A stretch of 64,000 nucleotides of DNA from contig NZ_CP107939.1 of assembly GCF_036046055.1 (NCBI RefSeq), positions 2,232,001 through 2,296,000 on the forward strand, written 5' to 3'. Origin of the DNA: Nocardia sp. NBC_00403 (lineage in GTDB: Bacteria > Actinomycetota > Actinomycetes > Mycobacteriales > Mycobacteriaceae). Below, piece by piece: positions 53,422 through 62,123 of the stretch; position 1 is the stretch's first letter; each line of letters opens with the position of its first letter. The position numbers were made by a program, and so were the translations under genes. A model generated the notes under the pieces. It worked only from the letters and a program-made list of their open reading frames with translations. It did no database searches and was not told the DNA's origin.

Positions 53422-54642
53422 GTGCAGCTGCGGTACCAGTTCCGTGTTTACCCGACACTCGGCCAGCGGGACTGTCTGGCACGGGCGTTCGGGTGTGCGC
53501 GGGTTGTGTACAACGATGCGTTGGCGGCGCGTGAGCAAGCGCGGCGTGAGGGGGCGCGGCATATTTCGGATGCGGAGTTGTCGAAAACGCTCACAGAGGT
53601 GAAGAAGACACCCGAGCGGGCATGGTTGTGCGAGGTCTCCTCGGTGGTGTTGCAGCAAGCGTTGGCGGACTTGAATACCGCCTACCGCAACTTCTTTCAG
53701 TCGGTCACCGGGAAACGCAAGGGTGCCAGGGTCGGGCCGCCGAGGTTCCGGTCCCGCCGTGACAATCGTCAGTCGATCCGGTTCACCCGCAACGCCCGAT
53801 TTACTGTCACCGAGGGTGGCGAGCTGCGGTTGCCGAAGATCGGGGATGTGAGGGTGGCGTGGTCGCGGGAGTTGCCGTGCGAGCCGTCGAGCGTGACGGT
53901 GATCTCCGACAGTGCGGGCAGGTACTTTGCGTCGTTCGTGGTCGAGGTCACCGGCGAGGCGCTGCCCGAAGGTGTTTGCGAGGTCGGCATCGACCTTGGA
54001 TTGAGGAGGTTCGCGGTGCTCAGCGACGGACAGGCCGTCGCCTCGCCGAGGTTCTTGCGTCGGGCTGAACGGAGGTTGCGGAAATCGCAACAAGCGTTGT
54101 CGCGCAAGGAGAAAGGTTCCAGTAATCGGGTGAGGGCCCGGTTCAGGGTTGCCAGGGCTCACGCCACGGTGGCCGATACGCGTCGCGATTTCGCGCACAA
54201 ACTGTCTACGGCGATCATCCGCGAAAACCAAGCGGTGTATGTCGAGGATCTGTGTGTGAAAGGGCTTGCGCGGACGGGTCTGGCGAAATCTGTGCACGAT
54301 GCGGGGTGGGGGATGTTCACCCGCATGTTGGAGGAGAAAGCTGCCCGGTACGGGCGGTATTTCGCGAAGGTCGACCGGTTCTTCCCGTCGTCGCAATTGT
54401 GTTCGGAGTGCGGGGTGATCGATGGGAAGAAACCGTTGTCGGTGCGGTCGTGGAGGTGCCGGTGTGGTGTGGTGCACGATCGGGATGTGAACGCGGCACG
54501 AAACATTCTCGCCGCCGGGCAGGCGGAGAGACGAAACGCTTGTGGAGCGCGGGTAAGACCGGTATCTGTTCCGGCTCTGCGTGTTGAAGCAGGAACCCGC
54601 CGAGAGCGCCGTTCAGCGCTGGTAGGGATCCCCTGCCTTTAG
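53422..54642 (+). CDS. tnpB: TnpB RNA-guided nuclease (IS605 family)
   Basis: The 406-residue protein is full length, with RuvC-type residues Asp191 (VGIDLGLRRF), Glu275 (YVEDLCVKGL) and Asp355 (HDRDVNAARN) and a zinc finger with Cys327, Cys330, Cys346 and Cys348. TnpB cuts DNA directed by an omega RNA transcribed from its 3' end and the element's right flank. Start GTG 53422 fits the family MQLRYQFRVYPT. Confidence 0.9.
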   Translation: MQLRYQFRVYPTLGQRDCLARAFGCARVVYNDALAAREQARREGARHISDAELSKTLTEVKKTPERAWLCEVSSVVLQQALADLNTAYRNFFQSVTGKRKGARVGPPRFRSRRDNRQSIRFTRNARFTVTEGGELRLPKIGDVRVAWSRELPCEPSSVTVISDSAGRYFASFVVEVTGEALPEGVCEVGIDLGLRRFAVLSDGQAVASPRFLRRAERRLRKSQQALSRKEKGSSNRVRARFRVARAHATVADTRRDFAHKLSTAIIRENQAVYVEDLCVKGLARTGLAKSVHDAGWGMFTRMLEEKAARYGRYFAKVDRFFPSSQLCSECGVIDGKKPLSVRSWRCRCGVVHDRDVNAARNILAAGQAERRNACGARVRPVSVPALRVEAGTRRERRSALVGIPCL

Positions 54643-54661
54643 ACCGGGGAGGATGTCAACT

Positions 54662-54940
54662 GGTGATGTTCCTGATCACCACCACAGCGGCGCGAACGTG
54701 CCCTTGAACGACAAGCTCGCCGCGGCGGGTGATCCGGCGACGATCGCGGATCCGGCCGCCGTGCGCGCCGAGTTCGAAGGCCCGTGGGTGGCCTGGAACA
54801 TCGCGCGCGCGGTCGTCAATGTCGGTGCACTGACGTGTTTCGCGTTGGCGCTGTTGCGATCCGGCCGACAGGCCGGCGTCGAGGTGATCGCAGACCCACG
54901 TGCCGCGAAATTGTCACCGGCACGGCCGATGTCGCACTAG
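54662..54940 (+). pseudogene. DUF1772-like gene, 3' part
   Basis: Downstream of the IS the sequence reads VMFLITTTA, then in another frame NVPLNDKLAAAGDPATIADP with AAVRAEFEGPWVAWNIARAV and a final membrane helix, the usual DUF1772 C-terminus, ending at TAG 54938-54940. It completes the 5' part at 52757 and carries a further frameshift near 54690. Confidence 0.75.
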
Positions 54941-54947
54941 CGGACCG

Positions 54948-55292
54948 TCAGGAACGGACCAGGCGGGCGATGGCGTCGGTGGCCTCTTTGATCTTGGCGT
55001 CGGCCTCGGGGCCACCGGCGACCGCCGCATCGACGACACAGTGGCTGATGTGGTCCTCGAGCAGGCCCATCGCGACTGCCTGCAGCGCCTTGGTCATCGC
55101 GGAGACCTGGGTGAGGATGTCGATGCAGTACTTTTCTTCCTCGACCATGCGCTGTAGTCCACGGGCCTGCCCCTCGATCCGGCGCAGCCGCTTGAGGTAG
55201 TCGTCCTTGGCCGTGATGTAGCCATGGCTGGAGTGGTCGTCTGCGGCGTGATCCTGGGTGGCCGCGGTGTCGTGCGACGGGTGGGGTGTCAC
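54948..55292 (-). CDS. csoR: CsoR-family metal-responsive repressor
   Basis: The 114-residue helical protein has the CsoR core (DDYLKRLRRIEGQARGLQRM) and the Cys-His-Cys ligands in EKYCIDIL and DHISHCVV, the copper(I) type. A His-rich N-terminal 25 residues (HPSHDTAATQDHAADDHSSH) adds possible metal binding. The GTG start has AGGAG at 7 nt. An operator-like repeat sits 48 nt upstream. No copper exporter gene is visible next to it. Confidence 0.88.
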   Translation of the reverse strand: MTPHPSHDTAATQDHAADDHSSHGYITAKDDYLKRLRRIEGQARGLQRMVEEEKYCIDILTQVSAMTKALQAVAMGLLEDHISHCVVDAAVAGGPEADAKIKEATDAIARLVRS

Positions 55293-55339
55293 CGGCTGTC
55301 TCCTCGCTGCCTGCCGGATCTCCGGCCTGAACTGATTAA

Positions 55340-55354
55340 TACCCCCCTAGGGTA
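55340..55354. promoter_or_regulatory. Candidate CsoR operator
   Basis: TACCC-CCCTA-GGGTA, a GC-tract pseudo-palindrome with the TACCC..GGGTA form known for CsoR sites, lies 48 nt upstream of csoR in the gap with mtnP. Confidence 0.65.
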
Positions 55355-55534
55355 CAACGGATCGGGTGACTTGTCAGGTCAGCGCCCGGCCGGGCCCGTC
55401 GGGCGCCTGCAGGGCCGTCGCTGCGATGGTCGGAACGGTGTCGACGCTATGACGGGGCTCAGTGCGTCCGAGGTGCGCTCGGAGGTGCGGACGGGGACCC
55501 TTCCGGCCGGCGCACGGAGCCGGGCGGGACAATC

Positions 55535-56350
55535 ATGTGCATGAGTTCGCATGCCCGGCCCGCGATCGCCGTCATCGGTGGTAGTGGCTTCTATGATTTC
55601 TTCGACAACGAGGCGACCACCGTCGAGGTCGACACCCCCTACGGCAAGCCGAGCGCGCCGGTCGCGATCGGCGAAGTAGAGGGTCGGCCGGTGGCGTTCC
55701 TGCCGCGGCACGGCAAGCAGCACGAGTACGCCCCCCACACGCTGCCGTACCAGGCCAATATGTGGGCGCTGCGCTCGCTCGGGGTGCGCCGGATCTTCGC
55801 CCCGTGTGCGGTCGGCAGCCTGCGCGCGGACTGGGGGCCCGGCACCGTCGCGGTACCCGATCAGCTGGTGGACCGCACCTCGGGGCGGCCGCAGACCTAC
55901 TTCGACGGCGGCGGTGTGCACGTTTCCTTCGCGGACCCCTACTGCGAAGAATTGCGTTCCGCCGCGACGAAATCCGCGACCGATGAGCTGCCGATGAAGT
56001 CGTCGGGCACCATGGTGGTCGTGCAGGGCCCCCGGTTTTCCACCAGGGCCGAGAGCCGCTGGTTCGCGGCCCAGGGCTGGGAACTGGTGAACATGACCGG
56101 CCATCCCGAGGCGGTGCTCGCTCGGGAACTGGAAATGTGCTATGCCGCAGTCGCTTTGGTGACCGACCTGGATGCGGGCATGGAGGAGGGCCACGGTGTG
56201 CATGCCACCGACGTCTTCGCCGAATTCAAGAAGAACCTCGGTCCGTTCAAGGAGCTGATCCGCCGCTCGGTATCGGCTGTTCCGCACACCGACACCTGTG
56301 CGAAGTGCAGTGTGCACGGGGGCGTGACGCTGCCGTTCGAGCTGCCCTGA
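55535..56350 (+). CDS. mtnP: S-methyl-5'-thioadenosine phosphorylase
   Basis: The 271-residue protein belongs to the purine nucleoside phosphorylase family: IAVIGGSGFYDFFD, FLPRHGKQHEYAPHTLPYQA, the PCAVGSLRADWGPG loop, VVVQGPRFSTRAESRWF and VNMTGHPEAVLARELEMCYA. The H-x-H-like PRHG and the NMTGHPE segment fit MTA phosphorylase, which salvages MTA to adenine and MTR-1-P. ATG 55535 or 55541 may start it. Confidence 0.9.
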   Translation: MCMSSHARPAIAVIGGSGFYDFFDNEATTVEVDTPYGKPSAPVAIGEVEGRPVAFLPRHGKQHEYAPHTLPYQANMWALRSLGVRRIFAPCAVGSLRADWGPGTVAVPDQLVDRTSGRPQTYFDGGGVHVSFADPYCEELRSAATKSATDELPMKSSGTMVVVQGPRFSTRAESRWFAAQGWELVNMTGHPEAVLARELEMCYAAVALVTDLDAGMEEGHGVHATDVFAEFKKNLGPFKELIRRSVSAVPHTDTCAKCSVHGGVTLPFELP

Positions 56351-56461
56351 GGCATCGATCGAGAGGTTGTCGATCGAGGGGCGTTCGCCTCCGGGTGGAG
56401 TAGGCCGACCGAGCAGCGTCGGCCGGCCTGGCGGAGTGGGCCGAGGTTCGAACCGCTCCGC

Positions 56462-57304
56462 TCACGGTGTCGCGGCCTCGAAGGCGGCCACGAGGGTGCG
56501 GGCCCACTGTTCAAAGGTGCGTGGGTCGCGGCCGGTCACCTCGTGGACCGTGGGGTGGACCTTGGATTCGTCCAGTGTGCCGTCGACGAAGAAGCTGACG
56601 AACGCCTCGACGTATTCGCTGGGCATGCTCGCCTCCAGCTCCGCAACGGTCTCCTCGTTGGTCAGGTTCTGGCAGACCAGCGGGCGGTCGAGCACTCTGG
56701 CCAGCACCGCGACCTGATCGGCGGGCAGCAACGCCTGTGGCCCGGTCAGCTCGAGGACGCGTCCCTCCAGCCCGCCTCCGGTGAGCGCCGCCGCGGCGAC
56801 GGCCGCGATATCGCCCGGATCGATCGCGGCCACCCTGACCTCGGAGAATTGGGCCCGCACCACGTCACCGACGGCAAGCTGCGGCAGCCAGCGCAGCGCG
56901 TTCGACATGAACGAGCGCGGGCGCAGAAATGTCCACGCGAGCCCGGATTCCCGAACATCCCGCTCGGACTGTGTCATGTACCTGGAGACCGCGTTGCCCA
57001 TATCCTCCAGCGCCGCAGAACCACCCGAGAGCAACGCAACCTGTTGCACCCCGGCCTTTTTCGCGCGCGCGAGCAGTTCGTGCATGCCCGCATAACCCGG
57101 CATCAGAAACATCCCGTCGACGCCGTCGAGCGCCTCGGCCATGCTCTCCGGCTGATTCAGATCTCCCACCACGGCTTCGACACCGGCAGGCAGCGTCGCG
57201 CGCTGGGGATCCCGCACCAGTGCCCGCACCCGCTTCCCGGAATCACTCAACTGCGCAACCAACTCTGTGCCGATGTTCCCGGTAGCACCGGTTACCAGAA
57301 TCAT
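56462..57304 (-). CDS. NmrA-like NAD(P)-binding protein, second
   Basis: The 280-residue protein starts MILVTGATGNIGTELVAQLS behind AGGAGG and shows the NAD(P)-binding loop, a RALVRDPQRATLPAGVEAVV segment and RPRSFMSNALRWLPQL, as in NmrA/HSCARG-like reductases. It differs clearly from the one at 51895. Function unknown; convergent with mtnP. Confidence 0.88.
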   Translation of the reverse strand: MILVTGATGNIGTELVAQLSDSGKRVRALVRDPQRATLPAGVEAVVGDLNQPESMAEALDGVDGMFLMPGYAGMHELLARAKKAGVQQVALLSGGSAALEDMGNAVSRYMTQSERDVRESGLAWTFLRPRSFMSNALRWLPQLAVGDVVRAQFSEVRVAAIDPGDIAAVAAAALTGGGLEGRVLELTGPQALLPADQVAVLARVLDRPLVCQNLTNEETVAELEASMPSEYVEAFVSFFVDGTLDESKVHPTVHEVTGRDPRTFEQWARTLVAAFEAATP

Positions 57305-57561
57305 TTCGCCTCCTGCAGACTCGGGATCGGTCCACCCGAACATAGGACATGCGCCGCCCACAACGCGGGAAGTAGATCCCTGTTGACGGGAACACCTGCG
57401 AGGCCGGCGATTTCGTGACTTTCGTAGGCCAACCGTGGGCGTAGGCCTCGATCGGTAGCCGGGGAGTGGTGCTGAGTGGCTCATGGCTGCGGCAAACGTC
57501 GAGTAGCGCTCACGCTGGTGTGCCGCTCGTCGCTGCCATGTTGCGGCGATAGGCTCACGCT

Positions 57562-58122
57562 GTGGACAACCCGTTGCGGCTCGAAGTGATCGTGGCCAGT
57601 GTGCGGCCGGAGCGTTTCGCCCCGGTCGTCGCCGACTGGTTCCTGCGGACAGTGCGGGCGAATCCCGAATTCGATACGGGCGTTATCGATCTCAGGGAAA
57701 CTCCGCTGCCGGTCGATCTCACCGATACTCCGACGGTCGAGGCATACCGCGCCAGGCTGGCCGCCGCCGACGCCTTCGTGGCGATCACTTCCGAGTACAA
57801 CCACGGCTATCCGGCCTCGCTGAAAACCGCCTTCGACACGGCGAAACGGGAATGGCGGGCCAAACCGATCGGCTTCGTCGCCTACGGCGGCCTTTCCGGC
57901 GGTCTACGCGCCGTCGAACAGCTGCGTCAGGTAGTCGCCGAAATCCACATGGTCTCCATCCGCGAGACGGTCAGCTTCCATCAGGCGAAGAAACAGTTCG
58001 ACGCAGCCGGGGAGACCCACGACGGTGCCGCCATCGACGCCGCCGACCGCCTGATTCGCCAACTGACCTGGTGGGCAAGAACATTGCGAACCGCCCGCAC
58101 CACCGACCCCTACCCGGGCTGA
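57562..58122 (+). CDS. NADPH-dependent FMN reductase
   Basis: The 186-residue protein is a flavodoxin-like reductase: LEVIVASVRPERFAPVVADW, the SEYNHGYPASLKTAFDTAK segment that packs on FMN, and PIGFVAYGGLSGGLRAVEQL. It reduces flavins, quinones or azo compounds. A GTG is the start. Its 3' end overlaps the convergent eccE by 13 nt. Confidence 0.9.
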   Translation: MDNPLRLEVIVASVRPERFAPVVADWFLRTVRANPEFDTGVIDLRETPLPVDLTDTPTVEAYRARLAAADAFVAITSEYNHGYPASLKTAFDTAKREWRAKPIGFVAYGGLSGGLRAVEQLRQVVAEIHMVSIRETVSFHQAKKQFDAAGETHDGAAIDAADRLIRQLTWWARTLRTARTTDPYPG

Positions 58123-59762
58123 CTACCCACCATGGCACGGCGGCCGCGTGGGTGACCGATGTAGGTGGCCTCGCGGGGGATGGAGACCAGGGTGAGGTCG
58201 ACCTGCGCGGTGCCGGTGCGCAGGATGACGTGGTTGCCGATGGCGCCGGGCTGGTGGATCGAGAGGTCGGGACGGGTGGCGGGCCAGCCCATCGGGTCAC
58301 CGGTGACGTAGATCGTCGTGACACCGGCGTGCGGCGCGGGCGCGAGCACCCCGTCGACCACCGTGGCCGTGAAACCCGCGTCGGACTGGTGTGTTTCGAC
58401 CGCGAGGGTGAGCCGCTCGGGGTTGGCGATGGTGTTCACCAGGTTCTCCCACGCGTGCGCCCGGTCGGTGCGGACCAGGATGCGCTCACCGACCGCGAGT
58501 GCGCGGAACACCAACTGCTGCGCCAGATATAGCTCGCCTGCGACATAGACGGTCGAGATGCCGGTGCCGACGATTCGCACCGCGACACCCTGAGCCTCGT
58601 CGTCCGAGCCGATGAGCTGACCACAGCCCGACGACGGCAGGTGCAGCGCGCCGATCACATCGATCGGGTATTCGGCCACCGGCACGGTGTCGTCCAGAGC
58701 CGGGATGGCCAGCGGGAGATGGGCGAGCAGTCCGTCGCGGTGGCGGCCGTTCATCGAGATGAGGCCCTTGAGATTGGTCCGCTCCGGCAGCTCGCGTGCG
58801 GTCAGCCGCCAGGCCGCGCCGATGCTCACCGACTCGGCCGAACTACCGGGACGCAGCCGCACCGCGACCGTGGTGCCGCGCGAGGGCGCCACCCACAGCT
58901 GGGAGAGCAGGTCGGAGCCGAGCCGCTTGGGGTCGACCGCACTTCCGATGTTCACGCTGTTGCCGATCTCCGCGTAGCGCCAGCGGTGGGTCAGCGTGCG
59001 CGGATCGAAACCGGCGGTGATCTGCAGGACCGCCTTGCGGATTTCCGGCGCGGTGAGGATGCGGGCGCTGCAGTCGGCATCCTCGAGCGTACGCATAATG
59101 CGTTGTGTCGCAATAGTTACCGCACGCGAGGCGCCCTCGTTGCCGCCGCCGCGGCGGGCCGTGGCCTCCGGGCAGGCGATCGCGTCGAAGCTGATGGCCA
59201 ACCACACCGTGCGATGCGCGGTGGCGGGCAGCGGCCCGAGCAGCGATTCGTAGATCTTGCCCGCCGGTGTACCGGAGCGGCTGCGGTGTCCGTGGCTGAT
59301 GATGTCGATGCCGCTGAGCAGGATGTCGTGCTGGTTGAGGCATTTGGCCAGCTCGGGGAGCGGCAGCAGGTGCGAGGCGTGCACCGTCGTGCGGGCGATG
59401 CGAGTCAGCCCACCCTTGGGGGCGAGCACCTCGACAACCGTGACAACCCGGGTCCCGTCCCAGTACAGCCCGAGCGAACGACCATCGGTGCCACGGAAAT
59501 CGACGGTGTCGCCGATCTCGTAGTCACCGCGCGTGGCATAGCGCCACCAGGTGCTCATCCAGTCCAGCAGGGTCCGTTTGGCAACAGGGATGAGCGGCAG
59601 CAGCGCGGCGACGACGGCCACGGCGAGAGCGGGCAGCGCCGCGAGTCCGACGAGCAGCGCGAGCAGTCCGGCTACGAGTCCGATCGCCTGTGCAACAAGC
59701 AGATTCTGCAGCGAAATGCGCCCGAGGAGCGGGCGTGGTCCCGCGCCGGCAGATTCGGCCAT
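58110..59762 (-). CDS. eccE: ESX core component EccE, second locus
   Basis: The 550-residue protein has two N-terminal membrane helices (about 25-65) and EccE patterns HLLPLPELAKCLNQHDILLS, HRTVWLAISFDA and SGCGQLIGSDDEAQGVAVRI, parallel to the first EccE. I start it at MAESAGAGPRPLLGR behind GGGGGA; the longer frame adds 43 unlike residues. It is divergent from eccB, 112 nt away. Mycobacterium tuberculosis ESX-4 lacks EccE, while Nocardia-type ESX-4 loci can have it. Confidence 0.86.
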   Translation of the reverse strand: MAESAGAGPRPLLGRISLQNLLVAQAIGLVAGLLALLVGLAALPALAVAVVAALLPLIPVAKRTLLDWMSTWWRYATRGDYEIGDTVDFRGTDGRSLGLYWDGTRVVTVVEVLAPKGGLTRIARTTVHASHLLPLPELAKCLNQHDILLSGIDIISHGHRSRSGTPAGKIYESLLGPLPATAHRTVWLAISFDAIACPEATARRGGGNEGASRAVTIATQRIMRTLEDADCSARILTAPEIRKAVLQITAGFDPRTLTHRWRYAEIGNSVNIGSAVDPKRLGSDLLSQLWVAPSRGTTVAVRLRPGSSAESVSIGAAWRLTARELPERTNLKGLISMNGRHRDGLLAHLPLAIPALDDTVPVAEYPIDVIGALHLPSSGCGQLIGSDDEAQGVAVRIVGTGISTVYVAGELYLAQQLVFRALAVGERILVRTDRAHAWENLVNTIANPERLTLAVETHQSDAGFTATVVDGVLAPAPHAGVTTIYVTGDPMGWPATRPDLSIHQPGAIGNHVILRTGTAQVDLTLVSIPREATYIGHPRGRRAMVGSQPG

Positions 59763-59874
59763 CGTCGTCCCCCAAGTACCCGATATCGGCCGTTTCCTAC
59801 CGGCCGAGCTGAACAAGAGTCCCCGGGAACTGTACTGTGTTCCGCGAACGTGAGCACTGTTCGGGGGAGGAAAC

Positions 59875-61359
59875 ATGCCTTCAAAACCCACTACTCGCTG
59901 GCAGGTCAGCGGCTATCGCTTCCTGGTCCGGCGGATGGAGCATGCGCTGGTCCGCAGGGACGTGCGGATGCTGCACGATCCGATGCGCTCGCAGTCGCGT
60001 GCGTACGCGGCCGGGCTGGTGTTGGCCATTGTCGTACTTGCCGGCTGCGGCGTGCTCGCGCTGCTGCGCCCGCAGGACAAGATCGGCAGCAACAAGATCC
60101 TGATCGGCAAGGAATCCGGTGGCGTCTATGTAGTCATCGATGACGTCGTGCATCCCGCGCTGAACCTCGCTTCGGCTCGGCTGGCCGCAGGGGAGCCCGC
60201 CAAGCCCGCGGTCGTCAAGGACTCCGAACTCGGCAAGAAGCCACGCGGCCAGCTGATCGGCATTCCCGGTGCGCCCGCCTCGCTGCGTTTCGAGAAGGAC
60301 GGCAAAGGGCGCGCTTGGACGGTCTGCGATCAGCTGAAGAACGACGGCAGCAAGGACCTCACCACCTCGGTGCTCGCGGGTGACCCCGAGCTCGGTGCGA
60401 AGGCCTCGGTCATGGGCAAGGACAAGGCCCTGCTGGTGCAGGGCAAGGACTCGGCGTATCTGGTGTACGAAAACCGGCGGGCCAGAGTCGACATGACCGA
60501 CCGTGCCGTCACCGATGCGCTGAACATCACCGGCATGGCTCCACGCCCGATCGGTGAGGGCCTACTCAACACGATTCCCGAAGTGCTGCCGATCATTCCG
60601 CCCACGATCAACGATCCTGGTGCAGCGGTGAACTATTCGGTCGCCAACCATCGGATCGGTGACGTGGTGGAAGTGCCCACCGAGCCCGGTAGCCACTATG
60701 TGGTCCTGCAGGACGGGTTGCAGCCGATTTCCCCCTTGACCGCCAAGATCATTCGCAACCGCTATCGGTCCACAGCGACCACCACCACGATCGATCAGAT
60801 CGACAAGACCAATGCGAATATCTCGCACACTTTGCGCGTAGAGCTCTACCCGCACACCGCCCCGACCATCATCCAGTCCAAGGACCAGCCGGTTGGCTGC
60901 CTGTCCTGGAGCCCGATCGTCGCGGCCGCGGACAACAAGGACGGCAACCGTGCCGAGCTTTCGGTGATCACCGGTGTGGCGCTGCCGATTCCGGAGAAGG
61001 CCAAACTGGTGCCGCTCGCGCAGGCGGACGGCTCCGGCGCGAACGCCGACTCGGTGTACATCAAGCCGGGCACCGGCGCGTTCATCCAGAGCACCGGCAT
61101 CGAACCGGACAGTCGCCGCAAGGACAGCATGTTCTACATCGCCGACACCGGAGTCCGCTACGGCATCAAAAACGCCGATTCGGCCAAGGCGCTCGGGATG
61201 GATACCGAGGCAGACGTGAAGCCCGAACCCGCACCATGGCCGATCGTCGGGCTACTCGCCTCCGGCCCCAGCCTCGGCAGGGAAGAGGCGATGGTCGCGC
61301 ACGATGGCGTCGCTCCGGACCCGTCGCCTGCGAAACAGCCTGTCGCTTCATCGAAGTGA
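59875..61359 (+). CDS. eccB: ESX core component EccB, second locus
   Basis: The 494-residue protein opens MPSKPTTRWQVSGYRFLVRR and MEHALVRRDVRMLHDPMRSQ, has one membrane helix (about 42-66) and a repeat domain with Cys in WTVCDQLK and GCLSWSPI. It aligns throughout with the first EccB. GGGGGAGG precedes the ATG. Gene order and strand fit eccB of ESX-4 downstream of truA. Confidence 0.92.
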   Translation: MPSKPTTRWQVSGYRFLVRRMEHALVRRDVRMLHDPMRSQSRAYAAGLVLAIVVLAGCGVLALLRPQDKIGSNKILIGKESGGVYVVIDDVVHPALNLASARLAAGEPAKPAVVKDSELGKKPRGQLIGIPGAPASLRFEKDGKGRAWTVCDQLKNDGSKDLTTSVLAGDPELGAKASVMGKDKALLVQGKDSAYLVYENRRARVDMTDRAVTDALNITGMAPRPIGEGLLNTIPEVLPIIPPTINDPGAAVNYSVANHRIGDVVEVPTEPGSHYVVLQDGLQPISPLTAKIIRNRYRSTATTTTIDQIDKTNANISHTLRVELYPHTAPTIIQSKDQPVGCLSWSPIVAAADNKDGNRAELSVITGVALPIPEKAKLVPLAQADGSGANADSVYIKPGTGAFIQSTGIEPDSRRKDSMFYIADTGVRYGIKNADSAKALGMDTEADVKPEPAPWPIVGLLASGPSLGREEAMVAHDGVAPDPSPAKQPVASSK

Positions 61360-61721
61360 GCTGGGTTCGGCGAGGACTCCGATATTTGGGCACGGACCTG
61401 TAACACGGGAGCTCTGGCCCACGGTCTCTGCGGACTCCGCTTCGCATCTCGACGCATCTTCTGTGTGCCGAGCTCGATCGCGCGATCGAACAACGCACCG
61501 ACCGGGCCTGCCAGGCCGATCGAAGAATGTTGGACTCGATGGAACCGATCTTGGTCGCGGCACGTCAATAGATAGTGACGGGCTGAGTTTAGAGCGGTGG
61601 GTTCGTGTGCAAGCTGGGTTCGGCAGCGAATCTCACAGCAGCACAACGGTCTTCACCGCTGCGCGCAACTCGTCCCCGGAGCGGCCTTCGCCGCTCAGGA
61701 GATCAACAGAGGGGATTGACA
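61360..61721. other. 362-nt gap without a gene
   Basis: No reading frame here has convincing codon use. A perfect 16-nt palindrome TCGATCGCGCGATCGA is at 61474-61489. AGAGGGGA at the end serves the next gene. Confidence 0.5.
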
Positions 61722-62006
61722 ATGACCAAGATCTACCAGGCCGCCGCATCGCTTACGGCCGCGGCAGCGATCGGTGTGCTGGGCGCGGGAGCGACCGGAA
61801 TTGTGGGCATCGCGGTGGCCAATGCGCAGGGTATGCCGTATGACCAGTGTGTCAACGAGGCCGCGCGCAAGCAGGCCGACTTCGACGCCAGCCAGGATCC
61901 GACGGCAACCCATGCCACGTACCCGCACTTCTATTGCGCTGAGGATGGTATCGACGTGAACGGGAACAAGCTGTATGTGGTGACGTATAGCTACAACCCC
62001 ATTTAA
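61722..62006 (+). CDS. Small secreted protein of the ESX-4 region
   Basis: The 94-residue preprotein has a signal peptide (MTKIYQAAASLTAAAAIGVL, cleaved near VANAQG) and a short mature domain with two Cys (YDQCVNEA, FYCAEDG) that probably form a disulfide. No family is recognised. It lies between eccB and mycP, so an accessory role is possible. AGAGGGGA precedes the ATG. Confidence 0.72.
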   Translation: MTKIYQAAASLTAAAAIGVLGAGATGIVGIAVANAQGMPYDQCVNEAARKQADFDASQDPTATHATYPHFYCAEDGIDVNGNKLYVVTYSYNPI

Positions 62007-62069
62007 TCGGCTGCTCGGGCAGGTGTAGCCATCGAGAGGCTCACGCATCGCCTTCGAAAACTGTAGAGG

Positions 62070-62093
62070 GTTCCGGTGATTCAACACCGGAAC
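62070..62093. terminator. Terminator between convergent small secreted gene and mycP
   Basis: GTTCCGGTG-ATTCAA-CACCGGAAC is perfect and is followed by the pyrimidine-rich TCTCTTCTGTGTC on the plus strand, which resembles an intrinsic terminator. Confidence 0.7.
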
Positions 62094-62123
62094 TCTCTTC
62101 TGTGTCTGGAGCGGACGCAGGCG

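Larger units (their letters stand above)
53041..54660. mobile_element. IS200/IS605-family element, tnpA truncated, tnpB intact
   Basis: A divergent tnpA remnant (minus) and tnpB (plus) interrupt the DUF1772-like pseudogene. The right end is probably the GAGGATGTCAAC after the tnpB stop, a sequence common at IS605-type right ends. The left end is not clear and may coincide with the hairpin at 53015-53062. Members move as single strands, and TnpB uses a guide RNA made from the right end. Confidence 0.8.
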
